From: Tenacibaculum sp. Bg11-29
Lineage (GTDB): Bacteria > Bacteroidota > Bacteroidia > Flavobacteriales > Flavobacteriaceae
Assembly (NCBI RefSeq): GCF_002836595.1
Contig: NZ_PJBB01000003.1
Span: 3,812,501 to 3,876,500, forward strand
Direction: 5' to 3'
Length of the DNA stretch: 64,000 nt
In this document: piece after piece, positions 18,757 through 28,223 of the stretch
How the letters are laid out: each line of letters starts with the position of its first letter
Position numbering within the stretch: position 1 is the first letter of the stretch
The notes under the pieces: generated by a model
Seen by the model: only the letters and a program-made list of their open reading frames with translations
Database searches by the model: none
Told to the model about the DNA's origin: nothing
Position numbers and translations under genes: made by a program

Positions 18757-19638
18757 ATGAAATTAAAAAGCTTTAGACTACGAATAAACAATCCCAAAAC
18801 CATAAATTTCTATACTAAAATACTGGGAATGAAATTAAAAAAAACCTTTGAACATGTCAAAGGTACTTTGTCTATTTTAAATTTTGAAAATCAAGATTAT
18901 TGCTTAGAATTGTTTCAAGAAAAAGAAGAAAATTCTATTAACTACTTACAAAAACCAGACGACAACTATTGGAAGCATAGCTTATTTATTGACGATATTG
19001 AAAGGGTTAACACTAAAATGAAAGAATACAATATACCTATTGGTGAACCCTATCAATTTGGAGATATTGGTTACTTGTCTCACACCAAAGATATCGAAGA
19101 TCATCAAATAGAATTCATTCAAAAAACATTTAAACAAAACACTGTTCCGTCTACACAAAAAAAAGACTATCCGTTACTAGAAAACCCAGTATTAGGCTTG
19201 TTAACTATTAGAACAAAAGATCCAATAAAAAGCATTCAGTTTTATGAAGATATCTGCGGAATGAAACTACATGCAAGAATGTATGTAAAACGAAGTAACG
19301 GATTTACTTTGTATTTTTTAGGAAGTCCAGAACTAACACCTCCCTCATTAGATATTGATGCTCTAGAAAATAGAGAATGGATGTACCAACAAAACCATTT
19401 ATTTATTGAAATACAGCACTATTGGGGTAGTGAATATGATGATAATTTTATATTAAATCACAATCATCAAGGATGTCAATTGGTTAAATTTGAAGGGAAT
19501 TTATTAATCCTAAAAAATAAATTACTGAAGAAAAATATTCCTTTTCTTGAAAAAGAAAATCAACAAGAGTCTAAAAACGAAATACATTTTTCTTCTGTAG
19601 ATAATTTGAAAATATTAGCTACTGAATATAAAAACTAA
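18757..19638 (+). CDS. Tandem VOC (glyoxalase/dioxygenase-like) protein
   Basis: 293 aa with two vicinal-oxygen-chelate modules: one from the N-terminus (INNPKTINFYTKILGMKL) and a second from about residue 140 (LLTIRTKDPIKSIQFYEDIC). This two-module layout resembles CatE-type extradiol dioxygenases, but the metal ligands cannot be assigned confidently. ATG at 18757 preferred to the GTG three bases earlier. It continues the ABM / SnoaL-like unit. Confidence 0.75.
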   Translation: MKLKSFRLRINNPKTINFYTKILGMKLKKTFEHVKGTLSILNFENQDYCLELFQEKEENSINYLQKPDDNYWKHSLFIDDIERVNTKMKEYNIPIGEPYQFGDIGYLSHTKDIEDHQIEFIQKTFKQNTVPSTQKKDYPLLENPVLGLLTIRTKDPIKSIQFYEDICGMKLHARMYVKRSNGFTLYFLGSPELTPPSLDIDALENREWMYQQNHLFIEIQHYWGSEYDDNFILNHNHQGCQLVKFEGNLLILKNKLLKKNIPFLEKENQQESKNEIHFSSVDNLKILATEYKN

Positions 19639-19773
19639 AAAGACTTCATACTAAATCAATCCTAATTTTACAACTGAAAATACTTACTTTAATAGCTTAT
19701 TACATAACTATAATTTAAAATATTTACCAATAACTGGTGGTTATACAAAACCAATTATTTATAATTAGAAAGA

Positions 19774-20400
19774 ATGACTGAATTTAACCAACTATTTAAG
19801 GCTTTAAACATTACTGAGGGGAACCTCAAAGAGGAAATTTTAAAGGTAGGAATCATACAAACTGTACCTAAGAATACATTTATTGTTGAACAAGATAAAT
19901 ATATCAAATGGTTAGCCCTTGTTATTTCAGGTAAAGTAAGGGTATGGCAAGAAAATGATGATAGGCAAATTTTACTTTATTATGTTAATCCTATTCAGAC
20001 ATGTGTATTATCTCTTTCAGCTACATTCCGAGACTACAAAAGTCTTGTAAATGCAAAAACGGAAGAAGATACAATAATCATCAAAATACCTGTGAGATTT
20101 GTTTCTGAATGGAGCTTTAAATATAAATCTTGGAATAATTTCACTACAAATTCATTTATATTTAGTTATGACGATTTACTCCATTCTTATAAGAATTTGG
20201 CATTTAACAAAATAGACAAGCGACTAATAGATTACCTAAAATTAGAAAGTACAAAAATACAATCTCATATAATAAACCTTTCACATAGTCAATTAGCAAA
20301 AGAAATAGGTACTACAAGGGAAGTCGTTTCAAAAATATTGAAACAATTTGAAATTTCAGGTATCGTAAAATTGAAGTTTAAACAAATAGAACTCCTCTAA
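19774..20400 (+). CDS. Crp/Fnr-family regulator (2 of 4)
   Basis: 208 aa and clearly related to the regulator at 16767: shared beta-roll motifs (SGKVRVWQENDDRQILLYY and TCVLSLSA), the YKSWNNF string and an equivalent winged helix (LAKEIGTTREVVSKILKQFE). It is followed by the hydrolase lipoprotein, whose promoter carries a Crp-like palindrome. An imperfect dyad, TGGT...ACCA, lies at about 19735-19753 before its own start. Ligand unknown. Confidence 0.88.
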   Translation: MTEFNQLFKALNITEGNLKEEILKVGIIQTVPKNTFIVEQDKYIKWLALVISGKVRVWQENDDRQILLYYVNPIQTCVLSLSATFRDYKSLVNAKTEEDTIIIKIPVRFVSEWSFKYKSWNNFTTNSFIFSYDDLLHSYKNLAFNKIDKRLIDYLKLESTKIQSHIINLSHSQLAKEIGTTREVVSKILKQFEISGIVKLKFKQIELL

Positions 20401-20427
20401 AAAATTACTTTTCAAAGTATATTTTAT

Positions 20428-20477
20428 CACCTGTATCAAAAGGTACAGGTGCTACTTCATTTCTCGTTTTACTTTTG
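20428..20477 (+). promoter_or_regulatory. Palindromic operator and -7 element of the hydrolase gene
   Basis: Perfect inverted repeat CACCTGTA-N8-TACAGGTG (20428-20451) followed by the consensus -7 box TACTTTTG (20470-20477). The dyad centre lies 37.5 bp before the last G of the box, exactly as at 17413-17462, which would put it near -42 from the likely start site as in class II Crp activation. It could in part also act as a weak terminator for the upstream gene, but no T-tract follows. Confidence 0.6.
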
Positions 20478-20511
20478 CATTATAATTAATAACAAATTTA
20501 AAACAGAAAAA

Positions 20512-21315
20512 ATGACACAAAAAAAATTTACACTTGTAGCAATCATTCTACTTTCGATTGTTAGTATTGGATGCTCAAACACACAAAAAATGGACAAAAA
20601 AGAAACTTATGTATTAGTACACTCCGCTTGGTTAGGAGGATGGCAATGGAAAAATGTAGCTAAAAATCTAAAAGAAAATGGACACGCAGTTTTAACCCCA
20701 GACTTACCAGGGCACGGAAGCGACAAGACTTCTCCTGCCGATATTACTATGGATGATTATGTAAAAACACTTGTAAATATTCTTGATAAACAAGATAACC
20801 CTGTAATTTTAGTTGGTCATAGTTTTAACGGTATTACTGTAAGTAGAGTTGCTGAGTTAAGACCTAATAAAGTTAAAAAGCTAGTGTTTTTAACCGCCTT
20901 TTTATTACCAAACAAAGGTTCATTCTTCGGAGCAGTACAAGCTGTAAAAGGATCTACAGCAGTAGATAATTTTCAGTTATCAGAAGATAAAACGTATGCT
21001 TTTGTAAAAGAAGATGAGATACAAAATGCTTTTGCTCACGATATTTCAAAAGAAGCTTTTGATGCTGCAAAACCACATATTGTACCTGAGCCTGCGGCAC
21101 CTTTAAGCTATGAGTTACAAATAACGGACGGGAATTTTGGTAAAATCCCTAAATACTATATCGAATGTACAGAAGATAGAGCCATACCTATTGAAATACA
21201 AAGAGCAATGTATAAAGGAAAAATTGAAAAAGTATATACTTTAAATTCAAGTCATACTCCAAATTTTTCACAACCTGAAAACCTTGCAAATATTCTCTTA
21301 AAAATACTAAAATAA
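20512..21315 (+). CDS. Alpha/beta hydrolase lipoprotein
   Basis: 267 aa from the ATG at 20512; the longer reading from 20449 would include the promoter. Lipoprotein signal with lipobox IGC. Alpha/beta-hydrolase landmarks: LVHSAWLGGWQWKNV oxyanion region, nucleophile elbow GHSFNG, and a C-terminal His in SSHTPNFSQPE. The pattern fits the salicylate-esterase/hydroxynitrile-lyase-like branch. Substrate unknown; probably an ester acted on in the periplasm or at the surface. Likely controlled by a neighbouring Crp-type regulator. Confidence 0.85.
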   Translation: MTQKKFTLVAIILLSIVSIGCSNTQKMDKKETYVLVHSAWLGGWQWKNVAKNLKENGHAVLTPDLPGHGSDKTSPADITMDDYVKTLVNILDKQDNPVILVGHSFNGITVSRVAELRPNKVKKLVFLTAFLLPNKGSFFGAVQAVKGSTAVDNFQLSEDKTYAFVKEDEIQNAFAHDISKEAFDAAKPHIVPEPAAPLSYELQITDGNFGKIPKYYIECTEDRAIPIEIQRAMYKGKIEKVYTLNSSHTPNFSQPENLANILLKILK

Positions 21316-21336
21316 AAGGGAATAACTAAAGTGATT

Positions 21337-21478
21337 GTTGCACAACTAAAAATATATTTTTTAAAAAAAACATTATGGTCTTTATTTTAATTAAAATATA
21401 ACAACCTGATTATCAACATTAATCGTTTTGTGATTTATTTAAGGTTTTAGAATATATTAAAAAATATATTTGTGCAAC
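21337..21478. repeat. Inverted repeat pair around a promoter-like region
   Basis: The left arm (21337-21364) begins GTTGCACAAC and runs into AATATATTTTTTAA. The right arm (21457-21478) is its inverse, TTAAAAAATATATT then TGTGCAAC, lacking a few bases. They flank about 90 bp. The right arm contains TATATTTG (21465-21472), a full TAnnTTTG box for the next gene. Might be a paired regulator site; not known to me as a mobile element. Confidence 0.45.
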
Positions 21479-21558
21479 ATTCTAATATTGTAAGTATACT
21501 TTATTAATTACTACTTAATAACAAGTTTATATAATAATTAATTTTTAAATAATTTATA

Positions 21559-22167
21559 ATGATTTTAAAGTCCCTCGTTAATGAATCAACAGCTAAATTA
21601 ATTCGATCTTATGCTGTCCAAAAAAAATATCTAGTTGGTGATCCCATTTTACTGAAAGATGTTCCTATAAATACTACTGCTATTATAATTGATGGTGTGT
21701 TAAAGGCTCACTTAGATCAAGATAATAGCTCCTTATTGTTATATCATATTTCACCAAATAACAATCCTGTCATAGCACTAATGAACATGACAGAATCACA
21801 TGCTGCTCCAATCTCTATCACTGCTATAGAAAACAGTACTTTATTATGGATTCCAAATAATAAAATAGCTGAATGGCAAGGTCTTTCTTTGTCTTTCAAA
21901 AAAATTATTATTAATTCTAGCGAGTATAATATTAATACAATGCTTAATAGACTTAAGAATTTATTAACTCATTCTTTAGAAAATCGCTTGTTCTATTATC
22001 TAAAAAATAAATCTACCATTTACCAACAAGAAGACATTCATATTTCTAGAGCTGAAATCTCTTCTGATTTAAAAACTCCTTTAGCTTCTATTTCTAGAGC
22101 TATAAGACGCTTAGAAAATAGACATAAAATTATAAGCAAACCTAGGTCCATACAATTAGTAGTATAA
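21559..22167 (+). CDS. Crp/Fnr-like regulator (3 of 4)
   Basis: 202 aa. The N-terminal cNMP-like beta-roll is diverged (IIDGVLKAHLDQDNSSLLLYH), and the C-terminal winged helix reads ISRAEISSDLKTPLASISRA. It keeps the aromatic IAEWQ turn found in the first two but is otherwise distant from them and from the fourth copy. The promoter probably lies in the inverted repeat upstream (TATATTTG at 21465-21472). Target genes unknown; no enzyme gene is paired with it. Confidence 0.75.
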   Translation: MILKSLVNESTAKLIRSYAVQKKYLVGDPILLKDVPINTTAIIIDGVLKAHLDQDNSSLLLYHISPNNNPVIALMNMTESHAAPISITAIENSTLLWIPNNKIAEWQGLSLSFKKIIINSSEYNINTMLNRLKNLLTHSLENRLFYYLKNKSTIYQQEDIHISRAEISSDLKTPLASISRAIRRLENRHKIISKPRSIQLVV

Positions 22168-22321
22168 AATATACTACTAAATAGATTTTTACATTTTAGA
22201 GGAATATGGCTTAATAAGTTATATCCCTTTAAAGCATACAATATCTTTTTTTTATCAAAAACAGCTAATTAGTAAACTAATTTAGTGTAGGAAATCCTAT
22301 ATTAAATAATACCCTTCATTT

Positions 22322-22942
22322 ATGCTAGAAAACTTACCACTCTCTAAAGAGGTAATCGACCTATTTAAAAAACACGGAAAAATATTACATTATAAAAAAG
22401 GGTCTTTATTACCAAACTGTAGTAGATTCGACAAAGATGTTTGTATTTTATTATCTGGAATTGTTAAAATGTCTATAAAACATAATAATAAAAAAATACT
22501 TCTATATCATGTAGAGGGATTTAATCCGAAAATCATGAATTATACTAACACTCAAAATATATCTTCAGATATAATATGTCGTATCGTTTTAAAAGACGCT
22601 ATTGTTTTAAACATTCCTAATGACTTTTTTTTAGAATGGACAAGTACTTACATAGAACTTAGAGATTTTATGATTACTTCATTTCAATACCATTATATGT
22701 GTATCATAAACAAAACTCAAGAAGTCAGTAATCAAACATTAGAAGAACATCTACTTGGCTATATTAAAACAAAATCGAAGCTATATAAAAATTCTGAAAT
22801 TAGAATTCCGATATTAGAAATATCTGAAGATTTAAATTTTTCTAGAGAAGCTATTTCAAGAGGGTTAAAAAACCTAGAAACTAATAATAAAATTATACGT
22901 AAGACTAGATCAATTGTATTACTTTGTTTAGTTTCTTTATAA
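22322..22942 (+). CDS. Crp/Fnr-like regulator (4 of 4)
   Basis: 206 aa with the same layout as the preceding gene: beta-roll (LLSGIVKMSIKHNNKKILLYH), the FLEWT turn, a long central helix and a winged helix (ILEISEDLNFSREAISRGLK). Adjacent to regulator 3 in the same direction but 154 bp apart, so separate promoters are possible. No partner gene is apparent: the next gene, carB, runs the other way. Ligand and targets unknown. Confidence 0.75.
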   Translation: MLENLPLSKEVIDLFKKHGKILHYKKGSLLPNCSRFDKDVCILLSGIVKMSIKHNNKKILLYHVEGFNPKIMNYTNTQNISSDIICRIVLKDAIVLNIPNDFFLEWTSTYIELRDFMITSFQYHYMCIINKTQEVSNQTLEEHLLGYIKTKSKLYKNSEIRIPILEISEDLNFSREAISRGLKNLETNNKIIRKTRSIVLLCLVSL

Positions 22943-23008
22943 TAGAATCGTTTTCATTAATAAAAAAAGCATAAACCCTTTATTAGAAAAGATATCCTTT
23001 AAAATAAA

Positions 23009-23040
23009 AAATCCTCATAGGTATAATTCTATGAGGATTT
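23009..23040. terminator. Terminator at the end of carB, possibly bidirectional
   Basis: 12-bp perfect stem AAATCCTCATAG / CTATGAGGATTT with an 8-nt loop, followed by a T-run when read on the minus strand, 19 bp after the carB stop. It can also close the rightward regulator gene. Confidence 0.85.
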
Positions 23041-23058
23041 ACATTTTTATAAAAAACG

Positions 23059-25911
23059 CTATTTCGTCAAGTACATTTTTCTTCTTGAATATAAGTCGTA
23101 GAATTGATCGTCTTTTAAATCGTCAATAAATAAAATACTTTCTCCTGTCGATTTCATTTCAGGCCCTAATTGTTTATTTACATTCGGAAACTTGTTAAAT
23201 GAAAACACTGGTTGCTTTATTGCATAACCATCTAATTGAGGATTAAATTCAAAATCTGTAACCTTATTTTCTCCTAACATTACCTTCGTTGCATAATTAA
23301 CATAAGGCTCTTTATATGCTTTAGCTATAAAAGGTACTGTACGAGAAGCTCTTGGGTTTGCTTCAATTATATATACAATATCATTTTTAATAGCAAATTG
23401 AACGTTAATTAAACCTACCGTTTTTAACTCTAAAGCAATCGTTTTTGTATGATCCTTAATTTGTTGCATTACTAAATCACCTAAATTAAAGGCAGGTAAT
23501 GTTGCATTTGAATCTCCAGAGTGCACTCCACAAGGTTCAATGTGCTCCATTATTCCAATAATCTGAACATTTTCACCATCACAAATTGCATCTGCTTCTG
23601 CTTCAATTGCCCCGTCTAAATAATGATCTAATAATAATTTATTACCAGGCATCCTTCTTAATAAATCAACAACATGCTCTATTAATTCTTCTTTATTAAT
23701 TACAATTTTCATTCCTTGCCCTCCTAAAACATAAGATGGACGAACTAAAATTGGAAAATCTAATTTATCTGCTAACACTAAAGCTTCATCAGCCGTTTCA
23801 GCAATTCCAAATTCTGGAAAAGGAATTTTATTTCTCATTAAAAGATCTGAAAAACTACCTCTGTCTTCAGCTAAATCTAACGCTTCAAAACTAGTTCCTA
23901 GAATTTTAACACCATACTTTGTTAACTTTTCAGCTAATTTCAAAGCAGTTTGCCCTCCTAATTGAACAATAACACCTTCTGGTTTTTCATGTTTGATAAT
24001 GTCATAGATATGCTCCCAAAAAACAGGTTCGAAATATAATTTATCAGCAGTATCAAAATCTGTAGAAACAGTTTCAGGGTTACAGTTAATCATAATCGTT
24101 TCATAACCACATTCAGCCGCCGCTAAAATACCATGAACACAACAGTAATCAAATTCAATTCCTTGTCCGATACGGTTTGGTCCTGAACCTAAAACAATAA
24201 TTTTTTTCTTAGCAGTAACTTCACTTTCATTTGTTACAACTGTATTTCCTTCTGCTGCTACAACATCACTTTCGAAAGTTGAATAATAATAAGGAGTTTT
24301 CGCTTTAAATTCAGCAGCACAAGTATCTACTAACTTGTAAACTCTATTAATATTTAATTCTTCTCTCTTCTTATATACTTCACTTTCTAAACAACCTAAC
24401 ATATGAGCTATCTGACGATCTCCATATCCTTTCTGTTTCGCCTCTAATAATAAATCTCTATCAAGATTCGTAACAGTATATTTAGAAATTTCTTTTTCTA
24501 TTTCATGTAATTCTTCATATTGTTTTAAGAACCACATATCAATTTGAGTAATTTCATGGATTTTACTCAACGGAATTCCCATTTTAATTGCATCGTAAAT
24601 AATAAAAACACGATCCCAAGAAGCATACGTTAACTTCTCTATTATTTCTTCGTAATTTTTATTTTCTTTTCCGTCTGCTCCTAAACCATTACGTTTAATC
24701 TCTAAAGACTGTGTTGCTTTATGCAATGCTTCTTGAAACGAACGTCCAATTCCCATTACTTCACCAACAGATTTCATTTGTAAACCTAAAGTTCTATCAG
24801 AACCTTCGAATTTATCAAAGTTCCAACGAGGAATTTTTACAATTACATAATCTAGTGTTGGCTCAAATAAAGCTGATGTAGATTTTGTAATTTGATTATC
24901 TAACTCATCCAAATGATAACCTAAGGCTAACTTCGCTGCAATTTTAGCAATAGGATACCCTGTTGCTTTACTTGCCAATGCTGATGAACGTGATACACGT
25001 GGGTTAATTTCAATAGCTATTATATCTTCCTTTTCATCTGGAGAAATAGCAAACTGTACGTTACATCCTCCTGCAAAATCACCAATATTACGCATCATAT
25101 GAATAGCCATATCACGCATTTTTTGGAATGTTTTATCAGAAAGTGTCATTGCTGGTGCTACAGTAATCGAATCTCCAGTATGAATTCCAATAGGATCCAT
25201 ATTTTCGATTGAACAAATAATAACTACGTTATCATTCGCATCTCTTAATAACTCTAATTCATATTCTTTCCAGCCTATAAGGGCTTTATCAATCATTACC
25301 TCATGAATAGGAGAAACTTCTAATCCATGGGTTAACAATGCATCAAAATCTTCTTCCTTGTAAACGAAAGAAGCTCCTTCACCACCTAAAGTAAATGAAG
25401 CTCTAATAATTAAAGGAAATCCAAATTCTTGTGCAATTTCTTTACCTTTTAAGAAAGAAGTCGCTGTTGCTTGAGGCGCCATTGGAATATCAATATCTAT
25501 CATCAAGTTTCTAAACTTCTCACGATCTTCCGTAATATTAATAGCGTCAATATTAACACCAATAATCTTTACACCAAAATCTTCCCAAATTCCTTTTTCA
25601 TCAGCTTCTATACATAAATTTAATGCTGTTTGACCACCCATTGTTGGTAAAACTGCATCAATTTGTGGATGCTCTTTTAAAATCTGAATTATAGATTTCG
25701 TATTTAAAGGCAAAAGATATACATGATCAGCCATTGAAGGATCTGTCATGATAGTTGCAGGATTTGAATTGATTAAAACAGTTTCAATTCCATCTTCACG
25801 TAAAGAACGTAAAGCTTGTGTTCCAGAATAATCAAATTCACAGGCTTGTCCAATAACAATTGGCCCTGATCCGATTATTAATATAGATTTAAGGTCTTGG
25901 TTTTTAGGCAT
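23059..25911 (-). CDS. carB: Carbamoyl-phosphate synthase large subunit
   Basis: Makes carbamoyl phosphate from bicarbonate, ammonia and two ATP for pyrimidines and arginine. Start placed at the ATG at 25911 (MPKNQDLKSILIIGSGPIVI), giving 950 aa; the longer ATG at 25971 overlaps the rpmH terminator and is not family-like. Two homologous ATP-grasp halves begin at SILIIGSGPIVIGQACEFDY and KIIVLGSGPNRIGQGIEFDY. The sequence ends soon after the second ATP-grasp, so the C-terminal allosteric domain of enterobacterial CarB (about 1073 aa) is absent, as is common in this phylum. carA is not in the window. Confidence 0.96.
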   Translation of the reverse strand: MPKNQDLKSILIIGSGPIVIGQACEFDYSGTQALRSLREDGIETVLINSNPATIMTDPSMADHVYLLPLNTKSIIQILKEHPQIDAVLPTMGGQTALNLCIEADEKGIWEDFGVKIIGVNIDAINITEDREKFRNLMIDIDIPMAPQATATSFLKGKEIAQEFGFPLIIRASFTLGGEGASFVYKEEDFDALLTHGLEVSPIHEVMIDKALIGWKEYELELLRDANDNVVIICSIENMDPIGIHTGDSITVAPAMTLSDKTFQKMRDMAIHMMRNIGDFAGGCNVQFAISPDEKEDIIAIEINPRVSRSSALASKATGYPIAKIAAKLALGYHLDELDNQITKSTSALFEPTLDYVIVKIPRWNFDKFEGSDRTLGLQMKSVGEVMGIGRSFQEALHKATQSLEIKRNGLGADGKENKNYEEIIEKLTYASWDRVFIIYDAIKMGIPLSKIHEITQIDMWFLKQYEELHEIEKEISKYTVTNLDRDLLLEAKQKGYGDRQIAHMLGCLESEVYKKREELNINRVYKLVDTCAAEFKAKTPYYYSTFESDVVAAEGNTVVTNESEVTAKKKIIVLGSGPNRIGQGIEFDYCCVHGILAAAECGYETIMINCNPETVSTDFDTADKLYFEPVFWEHIYDIIKHEKPEGVIVQLGGQTALKLAEKLTKYGVKILGTSFEALDLAEDRGSFSDLLMRNKIPFPEFGIAETADEALVLADKLDFPILVRPSYVLGGQGMKIVINKEELIEHVVDLLRRMPGNKLLLDHYLDGAIEAEADAICDGENVQIIGIMEHIEPCGVHSGDSNATLPAFNLGDLVMQQIKDHTKTIALELKTVGLINVQFAIKNDIVYIIEANPRASRTVPFIAKAYKEPYVNYATKVMLGENKVTDFEFNPQLDGYAIKQPVFSFNKFPNVNKQLGPEMKSTGESILFIDDLKDDQFYDLYSRRKMYLTK

Positions 25912-25972
25912 TTTAGTCGGTATTGTGTTGTGTTGTTGTTGTCTGTAAAAGTAAAAAACGTTTATATACAAA

Positions 25973-26000
25973 AAAAGTGTTACTATAAAAATAGTAACAC
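25973..26000 (-). terminator. Terminator of rpmH
   Basis: Perfect 10-bp stem GTGTTACTAT / ATAGTAACAC with a 4-nt loop, followed on the minus strand by a run of T. It separates rpmH from carB, so carB probably has its own promoter in the roughly 60 bp that remain. Confidence 0.85.
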
Positions 26001-26025
26001 CTAATATATTAACAATTGTTAATCA

Positions 26026-26187
26026 TTATTTTTTTGGTCTTGGAGCTGAAGATACACTTAAGTTTTTTCTTCCTTTAGCTCTTCTTCTAGCTAATACTTT
26101 ACGTCCATTAGCAGATGCCATTCTTTCTCTGAAACCGTGTTTGTTTCTTCTTTTTCTTTTCGATGGTTGGTAAGTTCTTTTCGGCAT
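26026..26187 (-). CDS. rpmH: Ribosomal protein bL34
   Basis: 53 aa, [20 protein letters not shown] then a basic chain through [20 protein letters not shown], with a short C-terminal tail ending PRPKK. This is the complete bL34 of the large ribosomal subunit in the length usual for Flavobacteriia. In many bacteria it sits beside rnpA and dnaA near the origin; here the neighbours are carB and pyrG, so it gives no evidence for an origin. Confidence 0.97.
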   Translation of the reverse strand: MPKRTYQPSKRKRRNKHGFRERMASANGRKVLARRRAKGRKNLSVSSAPRPKK

Positions 26188-26336
26188 TATTTATATTTTT
26201 AAAATATGGTCTTTAATTATACGTTGCTTTTATGAAATTCCGTCTGCTAAAAGCGTCCGCAAATATACAATAGTTTTTTTGTCTGACAAATACTAGTTTT
26301 ATTTTTTTTTAATATTTTTTGACTTAGCAAAAATAG

Positions 26337-28031
<1,695 letters not shown>

Positions 28032-28035
28032 TTTT

Positions 28036-28066
28036 AAAATCCTGTAATTAAAAATTACAGGATTTT
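28036..28066 (+). terminator. Terminator of pyrG
   Basis: 14-bp stem AAAATCCTGTAATT / AATTACAGGATTTT with a 3-nt loop, followed by CTTTTTTT. It begins within 5 bp of the pyrG stop. Confidence 0.9.
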
Positions 28067-28156
28067 CTTTTTTTAAACAAGTTGGAACACTGTTTGAACT
28101 ATTAATGCTATCAAAATTAATCACAGTAAAACCTCATAAAATCTATCGGGTTTCAC

Positions 28157-28164
28157 TACATTTG
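28157..28164 (+). promoter_or_regulatory. -7 promoter element before yidC
   Basis: TACATTTG fully matches TAnnTTTG and lies 60 bp before the yidC start. It sits between two copies of TCGGGTTT (around 28145 and 28166). A -33 TTG at normal spacing is missing. Confidence 0.4.
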
Positions 28165-28223
28165 TCGGGTTTTTCAATTAAGAAAAAACAAAAAATGACA
28201 AGTTGACATTATAATATATATCA

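Noticed and set aside
25911-25971. Longer N-terminus for CarB
   Set aside because: The extra 20 residues overlap the rpmH terminator region and do not fit the family; the ATG at 25911 gives the expected start.
26026-26187. rpmH as a sign of the replication origin
   Set aside because: No dnaA, rnpA or DnaA-box cluster is present; the neighbours are carB and pyrG.
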